Of a stretch of 64,000 nt of DNA, positions 53,895-63,932 are shown one piece after another. Every line of letters starts with the position of its first letter. Within the stretch, counting starts at the first letter, position 1. This DNA is from Chitinophagales bacterium (GTDB taxonomy: Bacteria > Bacteroidota > Bacteroidia > Chitinophagales > UBA2359): the NCBI GenBank assembly GCA_041392475.1, contig JAWKLZ010000002.1:1992501-2056500 (forward strand), written 5' to 3'. A program made the translations under genes and the position numbers. The notes under the pieces were generated by a model that ran no database searches, had not been told where the DNA came from, and saw only the letters and a program-made list of their open reading frames with translations.

Positions 53895-55589
53895 CTACAA
53901 TTTCTTTTGAAGTTCAACAATTTTACCTGCAAAGTAACTGCTTTTTTCTGGATATTTCAAACTTAATTGCTCATAAATCTTTACGGCACGTTTGTAGTAT
54001 CCTTGTTGAGCATATATTTCTGCCATTGATTCGGTACCTTCCAATGGAATGTCTTCTGCGTTAAGTTTTGAAGAAGTATTTTCATTGGCATTTACTTCCG
54101 ACTGGAAATCAACAAATTTTTTAATTTCGGTTTCATCTTCTTTGCTCAATTTCACTTTTGGAAGTTCCTCTTTTTCCAAATCTCCTGTGAGCCAACTCTC
54201 AAAAGTTTTCTTCTTTTGTTTGTAGGATTCTACTTTAGCTTTTAGGCTCATGATTAGATCCGATTCTATTTCATTTTCGGGATGTGTTTCGTTGTTATTA
54301 TCTTCTTCTTCAGTTTCGTCTTCATCGTCGTCAATGAACACATTGTCGTTGTTCTCTTCTAGTAATGACTGCTTGAGTGCTTCTTTGTCCTCAGCTATTG
54401 AGGCTCTGATAATGGAAGAATTGACTTTCATATTCTCATCCCACAAATCTTCATCCGCCTCTTCTTGCAGTTGTTCCATATCTCTTTGAATGATTTGTTG
54501 TACTTCCTTTTGAATCAAATCAGTCATATCCATTGTATTGCCGCTTTCTACTATGGGGGGGGCTTCCTTCTCCTCTCCGTCCAATGTCTTCAATTTTGAA
54601 GATAAGGCTTGCTCTACTTGCTTGCGAGCTTCTTCCGATATTTGCTCTGTATTCAAAATATTGTCTTCGTCCTCTGTGTCTTTCTCAAAAATATGCTTGA
54701 GTGCAAATTTGTCGTCTTTCTCATCTTCTTTCACTTCTTCAACAGAAGCTGGAACGATAGGCATTTGTTGATGGCTTTCTACTTCTACAACATCCTCTTG
54801 AGCAATTTTGAGTAGTGATTTATCCAATGCAGAAGTGATGGAACGTGCTGTATCTTCCAGTTTTTCGTCTATTGCAGTAGGTGAAGCAGGTATATTTTCA
54901 GCAGGTTCTTCTGGATCTTCAATAACTTCATTTGAAACGAATGTGTCTTCTTCATCCCATTGAAGTTCAATGCTTTTTTGTTTTGCCGCTATTTCTTCCT
55001 TCAATTTTTCTATTATAGTAAGTTCCTCGGTTTGCGTTTTTTCTTTATCAGTTACAACTGCTACCTTATCTATCTCAATCCCTTCGGTATCATCGTTTGG
55101 TATATCACTAACCTCGTTTTCCAGAAAATCTAATTTGTCTATTATTTCTTCTTCCTCTGGTAAATCTAAATGTTCAATCGAAACGACCTCTGTTTCTTGA
55201 TTGTCTTTGTCTTCACTTATTAGTTCTAAATGTTCAATCGAAACAACCTCTGTTTCTTGACCATCTGCCTCTTTTTCTGTAATAATGAAAGGCAAGTCCT
55301 TTTTGTCCATTTGCAGGGTAGCATCATCTAAATCGGGAGAAGACTGCAATGCTTCCTCTTGTTGGTAGAGTAATTTGTATAAAACGGCACGATTACCTGC
55401 ATAGATTGCCGCCTTTTGCACTATTTCTTGGTGTTCATAATGGTCTGTGTCCATTGATTTTTTAGCCCACAGAAGATGTGCTGTTTGAAAGAAAGGGTAA
55501 TCTGCCAAAATGGTTTGTAAATCCCATGCAGATAGGTCTTGAAGAGATTTGATGTGGGTAATGGCTTCTAATATCGGTTGCTTGTCCAT
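53895..55589 (-). CDS. Acidic protein with C-terminal TPR-like motif, lptE-secG operon
   Basis: A 564-residue cytoplasmic protein between lptE and secG, a position conserved in Bacteroidota. The N-terminal 85 residues form a helical domain (LSAWDLQTILADYPFFQTAHLL ... NRAVLYKLLY). The middle is long, very acidic and probably disordered. The last 50 residues are a TPR-like pair (AEIYAQQGYYKRAVKIYEQL). A 12-residue segment, QETEVVSIEHLELIS / QETEVVSIEHLDLPE, is duplicated in tandem (DNA repeats near 55165-55200 and 55226-55262). Function unknown; the position suggests a role with envelope assembly or secretion. Confidence 0.75.
   Translation of the reverse strand: MDKQPILEAITHIKSLQDLSAWDLQTILADYPFFQTAHLLWAKKSMDTDHYEHQEIVQKAAIYAGNRAVLYKLLYQQEEALQSSPDLDDATLQMDKKDLPFIITEKEADGQETEVVSIEHLELISEDKDNQETEVVSIEHLDLPEEEEIIDKLDFLENEVSDIPNDDTEGIEIDKVAVVTDKEKTQTEELTIIEKLKEEIAAKQKSIELQWDEEDTFVSNEVIEDPEEPAENIPASPTAIDEKLEDTARSITSALDKSLLKIAQEDVVEVESHQQMPIVPASVEEVKEDEKDDKFALKHIFEKDTEDEDNILNTEQISEEARKQVEQALSSKLKTLDGEEKEAPPIVESGNTMDMTDLIQKEVQQIIQRDMEQLQEEADEDLWDENMKVNSSIIRASIAEDKEALKQSLLEENNDNVFIDDDEDETEEEDNNNETHPENEIESDLIMSLKAKVESYKQKKKTFESWLTGDLEKEELPKVKLSKEDETEIKKFVDFQSEVNANENTSSKLNAEDIPLEGTESMAEIYAQQGYYKRAVKIYEQLSLKYPEKSSYFAGKIVELQKKL
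55165..55262 (-). repeat. Internal direct repeat in the acidic TPR gene
   Basis: TCTAAATGTTCAATCGAAAC followed by the GACCTCTGTTTCTTG block occurs twice, about 60 bases apart, with one base difference. It duplicates the QETEVVSIEHL segment. Confidence 0.75.
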
Positions 55590-55670
55590 AATAATTGCGG
55601 TTATAACAATTCTACATTTGAGGTTAAAAAATGGGCAAATGTATCTACAAGGTACATAAAATTCTTTTTA

Positions 55671-56174
55671 TCACCAATTAGAAAAGGCTTTGTTAAAAAT
55701 ATCGTCCACAATTCTATCCGTTATTTCGTCAATAAGACTGTTTTCTACATCGGTCAAATTTGCATCTCTGTCAAAATCAGAAAAGTGTGTGAAATTGCTC
55801 GACCAGTTTTCTTCGGTGATACTATTGGTATATTCCATTCGCACACTAATGGTCAATCGGTTCAGAGCTGCTTGATCGTTTGCACCCGAAGCTGCTGGAC
55901 GTATATCGTATTGTGTGATGGTTCCGCTAAAAGCAGCATGTCCTTCTTCTGTTACCAAATCCAAACGGGCTTCCGTCGTGAATTTGTCTTTGAGTTTTTC
56001 CTCCAATGTTTGACTCAAGGAAGGTAAGACCAGACTTGCTTGGTTGGGTATTCGTTCCACACTGACCGTTTTTACATCTGGGTTGATAGAAGTTCCTGTA
56101 AACGAGTATTTAACTCCGCAAGCATTGATGCAGAATAATCCAATAAGGAGGCAGTAAAAAAGAATATTTTTCAT
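55671..56174 (-). CDS. lptE: LPS assembly lipoprotein LptE
   Basis: A protein of about 167 residues. The signal peptide (NILFYCLLIGLFCINAC) ends in a lipobox Cys. The mature domain fits LptE: YSFTGTSINPDVKTVSVERI, LPSLSQTLEEKLKDKFTTEA, RLDLVTEEGHAAFSGTITQY and LIDEITDRIVDDIFNKAFSNW at the end. LptE plugs the LptD barrel during lipopolysaccharide insertion in the outer membrane. The start at 56172-56174 (MKNILFY) begins the signal peptide; the longer open frame would add 68 residues without signal and is rejected. First gene of the lptE-TPR-secG operon in this window. Confidence 0.9.
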   Translation of the reverse strand: MKNILFYCLLIGLFCINACGVKYSFTGTSINPDVKTVSVERIPNQASLVLPSLSQTLEEKLKDKFTTEARLDLVTEEGHAAFSGTITQYDIRPAASGANDQAALNRLTISVRMEYTNSITEENWSSNFTHFSDFDRDANLTDVENSLIDEITDRIVDDIFNKAFSNW

Positions 56175-56385
56175 TGGAAGTTTCAATTTTCGTACCTCTA
56201 TATACGTATTTCTCATTTCGAAAAGTTGCTTATTTTGTAATTTGAATAGACCACATACACCTTTTAGACTTTGGAAGAAGGAACAGTGGTGCGAGAAGAT
56301 AGTATTTAGCGTAGGTGATAATGAATAATAATTGCTTATTTCTCGTTTCTTGCCTTCAAAGTTCAAACATTCTCGCACCTTTCAT

Positions 56386-57153
56386 TTAGCTTTTATGGCC
56401 TTTCAAAATTTGTGTTTTTTTGGGTATTTCAGTAACATTTACCTCTTTCCATTTATCCCTAATCCAAAATGGACTGTAAACCATAAAAAATAGCAACAAA
56501 ACAATTCCTTCTCCTCCAATGATATACCAAGGCCATTCGCCCAAATAATCCAATATAGAAGCCGTTGGAGGTTTGTGACAAATATAATTGTAGTTGGCAT
56601 CTAAAATATAATTTATCACAAAAGATAGGATCACATAAACTTGTAGTATTAGAAAAGATTTGAAAATACTACTGACAAATGGACGCATTCTATAAACAAT
56701 CGTGGCATACAAAATGATGATTACCAAACCACAATGCACAATCCAAAAAGCAAAAAAAGTGTAATTGGGGAAACCATTGATGAGATGAGGGGTGAGAATC
56801 GCTTGTATAGTACCTGCTAAAATCCAAAAATAGAAAATTTCATAAAGTACACGGTGAAGGGTAAACATGAACAAAGGCAGCATTAATGCCATGAAATGAC
56901 AAAGCACAAAGGGGAAATCCTCTGCTGGATTAAACACCCCTAAATACAAGCGAATCAACATCCAAGTAATTTGAGAAAACGCAATAAAAAGAGCCAAATT
57001 CAACCCTAAACGGTACTGTTGTGAAGGGGATAATTTTTTTGTAGCATATCGTATGATTGATACACCCAACACAATAGATATTAACAATACAACGATATGC
57101 TGTATGCCTCCTATATGGAAATCATTGTTGTTGTTTAGAAAGGGTGAATTCAT
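56386..57153 (-). CDS. TIGR02206/YwaF-family integral membrane protein
   Basis: A 255-residue protein with about seven hydrophobic segments, including IQHIVVLLISIVLGVSIIR, ALFIAFSQITWMLIRLYLG, FVLCHFMALMLPLFMF, FFAFWIVHCGLVIIILYAT and WPWYIIGGEGIVLLLFFMVY. The layout with conserved LCH near residue 84 and NYxYxxxKP (NYNYICHKPPT) matches the TIGR02206 group. Function unknown. It is a single gene upstream of lptE on the same strand, separated by about 210 bases that include repeat-like sequence. Confidence 0.85.
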   Translation of the reverse strand: MNSPFLNNNNDFHIGGIQHIVVLLISIVLGVSIIRYATKKLSPSQQYRLGLNLALFIAFSQITWMLIRLYLGVFNPAEDFPFVLCHFMALMLPLFMFTLHRVLYEIFYFWILAGTIQAILTPHLINGFPNYTFFAFWIVHCGLVIIILYATIVYRMRPFVSSIFKSFLILQVYVILSFVINYILDANYNYICHKPPTASILDYLGEWPWYIIGGEGIVLLLFFMVYSPFWIRDKWKEVNVTEIPKKTQILKGHKS

Positions 57154-57243
57154 GATATGGTAAATATACGAAGGAAAAAATCAAAGTGCAAGTACTCAAT
57201 TCAAGTGCAATTTTGAACTTAATCCTTGAATATAGGAATTGTA

Positions 57244-57990
57244 TCAGTTGCCCAAAAATTCCTTCAACTTGACCCATACTACAAATGCGTCGGGAGTATC
57301 CTTTGCCGCACAGTAGTAAGGGTGATTAAAATTCTTGAGTGAAAAATTGAATAATTTATTTTTACCACTTTCATCTTCTCCTGTCAATGGGACGACTACT
57401 CCTTGATACAAATCGCTGAATCGAAATTCCGTTTCCGAACGGCGGTCTTTAACCATAATCACATTCATATAATCATGAAAAAAATCATCTTTTGCTAAAG
57501 TTAATTTTATATTCCCTTTGTCCACTTTTTCGATTTTCAAACGATTGTTGAAAGTATCATAAAATTGTTCTGTAAAAATATCTTCGGGCCCAAAATACTT
57601 TGGTGATACAACACCTAAATCGTTGTATTTATCTCCCAATCTTACCTTTATTCTTTTATTCATCACAAAATTGAAACCTTCAATTGCATCCAATTCCTTT
57701 GGGTCAGTCGTTCCTCCTGCTGCAATAATATCCACGCCATTTGCTTCAAAACCATAACGAATACAGGATTTTATATCATATTTTTCATTTACATTCCATT
57801 TTACAGCAAAATCTTTAGCCGCCTCTCCTGCTTTCACGCCTTCACAAAATGCATCAAAATTGGAAATGGCTCTCGGAGCATCCCCATTTCTATAATATTC
57901 TAAAAAAAGCGCATCGCAGTTTTGGGCTACAAGCATTGAAGTAACACACAAACACAAATAAAAAAAGGCTATTGAACTGATTCTGAACAT
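57244..57990 (-). CDS. Secreted protein of unknown function
   Basis: A 248-residue protein. The signal peptide (SIAFFYLCLCVTSMLVAQ) is followed by a mature domain not recognised: NCDALFLEYYRNGDAPRAIS, KDFAVKWNVNEKYDIKSCIR, VNEKYDIKSCIRYGFEANGV, and at the end YYCAAKDTPDAFVVWVKLKE. Four Cys suggest disulfides in the periplasm or outside. Upstream it is divergent to the SNF2 gene. I do not assign a function. Confidence 0.65.
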   Translation of the reverse strand: MFRISSIAFFYLCLCVTSMLVAQNCDALFLEYYRNGDAPRAISNFDAFCEGVKAGEAAKDFAVKWNVNEKYDIKSCIRYGFEANGVDIIAAGGTTDPKELDAIEGFNFVMNKRIKVRLGDKYNDLGVVSPKYFGPEDIFTEQFYDTFNNRLKIEKVDKGNIKLTLAKDDFFHDYMNVIMVKDRRSETEFRFSDLYQGVVVPLTGEDESGKNKLFNFSLKNFNHPYYCAAKDTPDAFVVWVKLKEFLGN

Positions 57991-58094
57991 AATTTAACTA
58001 TTTAAGGTTGAAAAATTAGGGTGTTAAGTAAAATATGAATACCATCATATTGCTGCGAATCTAGCTAAAAAACAGATGAACAGCAAATTTACTC

Positions 58095-58126
58095 GTTGTT
58101 CATACGCAATTAATGTTGTATCTTTA
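58095..58126 (+). promoter_or_regulatory. Candidate promoter of the SNF2 helicase gene
   Basis: GTTG-N20-TATCTTTA, one mismatch in each element from the Bacteroidota consensus. It ends 36 bases before the GTG start. Confidence 0.35.
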
Positions 58127-58162
58127 TAGAATTGTCCAATACAAAATAACTTCACATATATA

Positions 58163-61100
58163 GTGTCTTCAACAAGCACCATCATCCAAAGATATATTGG
58201 TAACAACTCTACCACCAAAAGCCGAAGCAAAGGGCAAGGTATTTTCAAAAGAAATGCGTACGAATTGGAACGCTTAGATATTGATAGAGAAATTGCTATT
58301 TATAAAGTTGTCAGCGAATATTCTTTTGAAAAATACAAAGTATTGATTACCGACTTCAAAACGGGAGGTAGCATTGAAGCCGAATGTAGTTGCCCATATG
58401 ATTGGGGAGGTATCTGCAAACATAGAATTGCAGCATTGTTGGCTTTGGAGAAGCAAATCAGAGAATTAGAGAGTACAAATGCGATTCAAGCCTACGACCA
58501 ATCACATACGGTACTGTATATGCAAAGCATCAAAGAAAACATCATTCACCACAATATGGCGCATGGTGACTGGACAAAAGCCCGTCAATTGGCTAAAAAT
58601 TCGAGAGCAGAAATTCGGTTTGCAGGCGACAGAATGGTGACTGCAACGGTGAAATTTAAAAGTGCAAACCACGGAGTCGAAATCAAAAAAATCGGGCAAG
58701 ACAAAATCATTACTTCTTGTACCTGCAATGAAACCAAATACAAAATCTGTTTACACAAAGCCGTTGTTTTCCTGCAATTGAGGATGGAGCGAGGTGACAA
58801 CGCTTTTGATTCAATACGTGATTGGACCAGCCGAAAAAACCAACTTTTAGCAGATTATGGCTTTAGCCTTGCCGATGATCTGACAGGAAAATTTGAGTTT
58901 GTCATGCACAAAGACAAACCCGAACTAAAAGTATTGGATAATTCACTCATAAAAATCAATGACTTAGAAAAGTGGGGCAAAAAATACAAGACAGTTGCCA
59001 TCAAAGATAAATCCCTTCCCGTTCCTTTACAAGAAGGGCGATTGCGGCAGCCTGAAAAAGAAGTTTTAACCATTGGCTACATTTTCCACTTCGATGACAA
59101 TACCTACATGCCTGGATTTGTCATTCAGGCAGTATGCGGAAAACTCAATGCACAAGGCAATAAAATATCGGCAAAACTAAACCCACTAACCGATGAAGTA
59201 GGCAATATTCCCAGCCGTTTTTTGGGTATTTTAGACGATAAAGACCGAAGCATTTTGCAGCTAATCCACGAACTCGCCCGAGAAGAAGTTGCCCACTATG
59301 CCTTCAGTCATTCGATGTGCAAACTTTCTACAATTGCCACATTTGGAGGCAGAACGGTTGCCTTATTGGAGCAAAAAAACCTAAAAGATACGGCTTACCA
59401 AGTCACACAAACCTACATCACCCAACGACTCCGAACACTTTTTGGACTGCTAAAAGACAAAATCACCTACATTAACATCCTTCCCACCCGTGGACTTCCT
59501 AATTTGAAAGATCTTCAAACCGTAGAAATCGCTTCAACAGTTGCCCACGTACATTTTAGCCTCTACAATAAGGGCAACTTGATACAACTTAGTTCAGCCA
59601 TCAAATATGATGACAAAATCATTCCTATTGATAAAGTATTATTGGTGAGTCCACAAATTCTTTACCAAAATGAACAGCTTTTTTTGATAGAAAATGTGGA
59701 AGAATTGGATAGTTTGCAGCTCTTTTTAGAACATCCCAATATTTCGGTACGCAAAGAAAAACTATCCGAATTAATTAAAAATGTGGTAATCCCACTTCAA
59801 AGCAAACACCCCGTCGACATACAGTTGGATTTGGAAATCAAAGAAACTGAATCCTCTGCAAAAGCACAATTGTACCTCAAAGAAACCGAGGAATTTCTTC
59901 TTTTCCAACCCATTGTAGATTATAGCGGTCAGCAGTTAGAATTAGATGGTGCGGCTGAATGGGTCATCGAAAAAGAAGGCGAAATCACCCGAATGGCACG
60001 AGATACCGACTTTGAAAAATGGTTCAGTGCATTCATGCAAACCCTTCACCTCGACTTTATACAGCAAGCCACCGAAATTACGAATGGATTGTACTACTTT
60101 CTGAACTATGAGGAAGTAATGGAAAATGAGTGGTTTTTGGATGCCTTTGAAAAATTGGAGCAAAAAAACATTGAGGTATTTGGCTTCAAAAGCCTCAGCA
60201 AATTTCACTACGATTTGCACCGCCCAATGATGGATTTTGAAGTCACTTCGGGCATTGACTGGTTTGACATTAGAACCGACATCACTTTTGGCGACCAAAC
60301 CGTTTCACTTAGAGAAGTGCAGAGAGCCTTGTTGAGAAACGAAAATTTTGTGCGCTTGAACAACGGTAAATTGGGAGTTTTGCCTGAAAAATGGCTGATA
60401 AAATACGCCGATTTATTCAAACTAAGTACCATCAAAGGCAAACAACTCCGCATCTCCAAAGTCCATTTTTCATTGGTAGATGAACTCTACGAAATGATTG
60501 ACGATGAGGAGGTTCAAAAAGAATTATTTCTCAAAAAACAAAAACTCAAATCGTTTAGAAATGTCGAAAAAGTGCAAATGCCACTCAACATGAAAGCAAA
60601 TTTGCGGGACTACCAAAAGGAAGGCTACAATTGGATGAATTTTTTGGACGAATTTCAATGGGGCGGATGTTTGGCAGACGATATGGGCTTGGGAAAAACC
60701 CTGCAAGTATTGACCCTACTTCAACACAAAAAAGAGGAAAAGCAAACCAGCACCAACCTCGTAGTTGCGCCAACTACACTACTCTTCAATTGGGAAAAAG
60801 AGGTCGAAAAATTCTGTCCCGACCTCACCATATTTCGACACCATGGCCCTTTCAGGGAGAAATCCACTACCGAACACTTTGCAGATTATGACATTATCAT
60901 TACCTCCTATGGCACATTGACTTCGGATATTGACCTTTTCAGCAAATACCAATTTGACTACATCGTATTGGACGAATCGCAGGCAATCAAAAACCCCTCT
61001 ACCAAACGCTACAAAGCCTCTCGGTTGTTGAAGGCAACAAACCGAATAGCCCTCACCGGTACGCCCATCGAAAACAACACCTTTGACCTCTATGCCCAGA

Positions 61101-61993
61101 TGAATTTTTTGAACCCAGGGATGTTGGGTAGCATAGAGTTTTTCAAAAAAGAATTTGCCAATCCGATAGACAAGTACAATGATAACATAAAAGCACAGGC
61201 ACTTCGCAAAATTGTGTATCCTTTTATCTTGCGTCGCACCAAAGAACTGGTAGCCAAGGAGCTACCCGAAAAAACGGAAACAGTATTGTATTGCGAAATG
61301 AATGGGCAGCAGCGAAAAGTTTATGAGGCTTTTCGAGACAATTACCGCCTCAAAATACTAGAGAAAATAGATGAAGAAGGAATGTCAAAAGCAGGGATGT
61401 ATATTTTGGAAGGTCTGATGAAACTCCGCCAAATCTGCAATTCGCCTGCTTTACTGAATGATACCGAGGACTATGGCAAGGACTCTATCAAATTGAAGGA
61501 ACTGATGGAACACGTCAAAGACATCACTGACAACCATAAAATCTTGGTATTTTCGCAATTTTTAGGAATGTTGGCAATGATTAAAGAACAACTTGAAAAA
61601 GAAGGAATTAAATATGAATACCTCGATGGTTCATTGACGGCTACTGCCCGAAAAGATGCGGTTAATCATTTTCAAGAGGATGAAAAATGCCGTATTTTCT
61701 TGATTAGCCTCAAAGCAGGTAGCCTCGGATTGACGCTTACCGAAGCTGATTATGTCTATCTCATTGACCCATGGTGGAATCCAGCCGTTGAACAGCAAGC
61801 CATTGACCGCACACACCGCATAGGTCAAACCAAAAATGTTTTTGCCTACCGAATGATTTGCCGAGATACCATTGAAGAAAAAATCATGAGCCTGCAAGAA
61901 AAGAAGAGGGCATTGGCAGAGGATTTGATTTCTACAGAACAGAGTTTTATGAAACAATTGAACAGGGGAGATGTAGCGTTTTTGTTTAGTTGA
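58163..61993 (+). CDS. SWIM-domain SNF2-family DNA-dependent ATPase/helicase
   Basis: A 1276-residue protein. Two SWIM-type zinc-binding elements lie near the N-terminus: ECSCPYDWGGICKH (about residues 76-89) and CTCNETKYKICLH (about 185). A long middle region (about 200-800) has no clear motif. The C-terminal third is an SNF2 ATPase: DDMGLGKTLQVL (Walker A), VVAPTTLLFNW, ITSYGTL, LDESQAIKNP (DEAH-like box) and FILRRTK. The helicase C part has LVFSQFLGML, DGSLTATARKDAVNHFQ, SLKAGSLGLTLTEADYV and the IDRTHRIGQTK motif. Such proteins translocate on double-stranded DNA. The start is GTG at 58163, since no ATG is in frame after the upstream stop at 58127. It lies 55 bases before hscA. Confidence 0.9.
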   Translation: MSSTSTIIQRYIGNNSTTKSRSKGQGIFKRNAYELERLDIDREIAIYKVVSEYSFEKYKVLITDFKTGGSIEAECSCPYDWGGICKHRIAALLALEKQIRELESTNAIQAYDQSHTVLYMQSIKENIIHHNMAHGDWTKARQLAKNSRAEIRFAGDRMVTATVKFKSANHGVEIKKIGQDKIITSCTCNETKYKICLHKAVVFLQLRMERGDNAFDSIRDWTSRKNQLLADYGFSLADDLTGKFEFVMHKDKPELKVLDNSLIKINDLEKWGKKYKTVAIKDKSLPVPLQEGRLRQPEKEVLTIGYIFHFDDNTYMPGFVIQAVCGKLNAQGNKISAKLNPLTDEVGNIPSRFLGILDDKDRSILQLIHELAREEVAHYAFSHSMCKLSTIATFGGRTVALLEQKNLKDTAYQVTQTYITQRLRTLFGLLKDKITYINILPTRGLPNLKDLQTVEIASTVAHVHFSLYNKGNLIQLSSAIKYDDKIIPIDKVLLVSPQILYQNEQLFLIENVEELDSLQLFLEHPNISVRKEKLSELIKNVVIPLQSKHPVDIQLDLEIKETESSAKAQLYLKETEEFLLFQPIVDYSGQQLELDGAAEWVIEKEGEITRMARDTDFEKWFSAFMQTLHLDFIQQATEITNGLYYFLNYEEVMENEWFLDAFEKLEQKNIEVFGFKSLSKFHYDLHRPMMDFEVTSGIDWFDIRTDITFGDQTVSLREVQRALLRNENFVRLNNGKLGVLPEKWLIKYADLFKLSTIKGKQLRISKVHFSLVDELYEMIDDEEVQKELFLKKQKLKSFRNVEKVQMPLNMKANLRDYQKEGYNWMNFLDEFQWGGCLADDMGLGKTLQVLTLLQHKKEEKQTSTNLVVAPTTLLFNWEKEVEKFCPDLTIFRHHGPFREKSTTEHFADYDIIITSYGTLTSDIDLFSKYQFDYIVLDESQAIKNPSTKRYKASRLLKATNRIALTGTPIENNTFDLYAQMNFLNPGMLGSIEFFKKEFANPIDKYNDNIKAQALRKIVYPFILRRTKELVAKELPEKTETVLYCEMNGQQRKVYEAFRDNYRLKILEKIDEEGMSKAGMYILEGLMKLRQICNSPALLNDTEDYGKDSIKLKELMEHVKDITDNHKILVFSQFLGMLAMIKEQLEKEGIKYEYLDGSLTATARKDAVNHFQEDEKCRIFLISLKAGSLGLTLTEADYVYLIDPWWNPAVEQQAIDRTHRIGQTKNVFAYRMICRDTIEEKIMSLQEKKRALAEDLISTEQSFMKQLNRGDVAFLFS

Positions 61994-62048
61994 TTAACGC
62001 TACCTTTGTATCTCAAACAAAGTAAACGACAAAACTGTTATAGGCAAC

Positions 62049-63932
62049 ATGGCAAAAATATCCATCAACATAAAGCAAGGTACACTACTCGAAAACGAAT
62101 CGGCTCAGAAAGACATCATTGTGGGCATTGACTTAGGCACGACCAATAGTTTGGTTGCTTACATAGACACCGAAAGCGGCAATGCAGTAGCGGTGAAAGA
62201 CAAAGGCGGTAACAACAAATTGGTTCCTTCCATTGTACATTTCAATATGGATAATGATGGAATCTTAGTCGGCAATGATGCCAAAGATTTCTTGGTGACA
62301 CAGCCCGAAAATACCATTTATTCGGTCAAACGATTGATGGGAAAATCTTTTCAAGACCTCAAAGAACATAGTGATTATTTTGGTTATCAAGTGATTGACG
62401 ATGATACCGAGAGTTTGGCGAAAATTCGGGTAAACAACCGATTTTACACCCCCATTGAATTGTCTTCACTCATTTTGAAGCAATTGAAACACCGAGTCGA
62501 ACAGGCTTTGAATCAAGATGTTACCAAAGCAGTGATTACTGTTCCCGCTTACTTCAATGATTCCCAACGTCAAGCTACAAGAGATGCGGGGAAATTGGCA
62601 GGTTTGGAGGTGTTGCGGATTGTGAACGAACCAACGGCTGCAAGTTTGGCGTATGGCATCGGATTGAAGCAAGGAGAGGAAAAAACCATTGCAGTCTACG
62701 ACTTGGGTGGAGGTACCTTTGACATTTCTATTTTGAGCATTGATAACGGTATTTTTGAAGTGTTGTCCACCAATGGAGATACTTTTTTGGGCGGTGACGA
62801 TTTTGATCGAGCCATCATTGATTATTGGATTACTGAAAATGGACTGGATGCTGCTGCATTGAAGGACGACAAAAAAGCCATGCAAACGCTTCGATTGCAG
62901 GCAGAAAGTGCGAAAATTGAATTGAGTACGATAGACGGTGGACGGTGGACGGCAGACGAAAATGAGCCGCAATTGGAGTTGTCTCGCAGCAAATTTGAAG
63001 AGTTGATTCAGCCTTTGGTGGATAAGACTTTGGTGAGCTGCAAAAAGGCTTTGGCGGATGCTGATTTGACCATTGAAGCGATTGATGAAGTGGTTTTGGT
63101 GGGTGGTTCTACGAGAGTTCCTTTAGTGAAAGAAGCAGTGGGTGATTTTTTCGGTAGAACGCCACACGATGATTTGAACCCAGATGAAGTTGTTGCTTTG
63201 GGTGCTGCCGTTCAAGCGGATATTTTGGCGGGCAATCAAAAAGATATGTTGTTGATTGACATTACGCCTTTGTCTTTGGGTATAGAAACGATGGGTGGTT
63301 TGATGGATGTGATCATTCCCCGCAATTCGAAATTACCGATTAAGGCGGGTCGCCAATACACAACGCAGATTGACGGTCAAAGTGGTATGCGGATTACGGT
63401 TTATCAGGGTGAACGGGATTTGGTAAGCGACAACAGAAAATTGGGTGAATTTCACCTAACAGGTATTCCTGGAATGCCTGCGGGGATGCCGAAAATTGAC
63501 ATTAGTTTCGTGCTTGATGCAGATGGGATTACGAGGGTTCGTGCCAAAGAATTACGATCGGGAGTGGAGCAAAGCATTGAAGTGAAGCCGAGTTATGGTT
63601 TGAGTGAGGAGGAAATGTCGAAAATGTTGTTGGATTCTATTCAAAATGCTCAGTCAGATATGCAGGTGAGGGCATTGCAAGAGGCACTCAACGAGGCTAA
63701 TAGTATGATTAGAAGCGTAGAGCGTTTTATCCAAAAAAATAGTGATTTGCTTGATGGTTCTGAAATGGAAGGCACAAACGAACTTTTGAATACTTTGAAG
63801 GAAAGTTTGGCTTCTAAGGACAAGGATTTGATTCACCAACACATTGAAGCCCTCAATGATTTTACCCGACCTTTTGCAGAACGGGTGATGGATCAGGCGA
63901 TTGCAGTGGCGATGAAAGGTAAGAAGATTTGA
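62049..63932 (+). CDS. hscA: Hsp70-type chaperone HscA
   Basis: A 627-residue Hsp70. Signatures are IVGIDLGTTNSLVAYI, VITVPAYFNDSQRQATRDAG, IAVYDLGGGTFDISIL, VVLVGGSTRVPLV and, after the linker (LLIDITPLSLGIETMGG), the substrate-binding domain. HscA-type features are the N-terminal extension before the ATP-binding Asp, MDQAIAVAMKGKK near the end, and PSYGLSEEEM; the overall match is closer to HscA than to DnaK. The protein helps transfer Fe-S clusters from the scaffold (IscU-type) to apoproteins. A repeat family 2 copy (62930-62958) encodes TIDGGRWTADEN in the nucleotide-binding domain. It may be co-transcribed with the SNF2 gene; a TACCTTTG box at 62001 could also give it its own promoter. 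Confidence 0.85.
   Translation: MAKISINIKQGTLLENESAQKDIIVGIDLGTTNSLVAYIDTESGNAVAVKDKGGNNKLVPSIVHFNMDNDGILVGNDAKDFLVTQPENTIYSVKRLMGKSFQDLKEHSDYFGYQVIDDDTESLAKIRVNNRFYTPIELSSLILKQLKHRVEQALNQDVTKAVITVPAYFNDSQRQATRDAGKLAGLEVLRIVNEPTAASLAYGIGLKQGEEKTIAVYDLGGGTFDISILSIDNGIFEVLSTNGDTFLGGDDFDRAIIDYWITENGLDAAALKDDKKAMQTLRLQAESAKIELSTIDGGRWTADENEPQLELSRSKFEELIQPLVDKTLVSCKKALADADLTIEAIDEVVLVGGSTRVPLVKEAVGDFFGRTPHDDLNPDEVVALGAAVQADILAGNQKDMLLIDITPLSLGIETMGGLMDVIIPRNSKLPIKAGRQYTTQIDGQSGMRITVYQGERDLVSDNRKLGEFHLTGIPGMPAGMPKIDISFVLDADGITRVRAKELRSGVEQSIEVKPSYGLSEEEMSKMLLDSIQNAQSDMQVRALQEALNEANSMIRSVERFIQKNSDLLDGSEMEGTNELLNTLKESLASKDKDLIHQHIEALNDFTRPFAERVMDQAIAVAMKGKKI
62930..62958 (+). repeat. Dispersed repeat family 2, in-frame inside hscA
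   Basis: GATAGACGGTGGACGGTGG with GACGGCAGACG: two to three GGACGGT-type units in the frame read DGGRWTADE. The same family lies in the megasynthase and between tonB- and exbD-like genes. Confidence 0.8.

Noticed and set aside
55671..56378. Long form of LptE starting at 56378
   Set aside because: The extra 68 residues have no signal peptide, cross an intergenic repeat-like stretch, and the lipobox signal begins at 56174.
58045..58248. Minus-strand open frame under the SNF2 gene start
   Set aside because: No motif and poor initiation context; it overlaps the SNF2 promoter and start.
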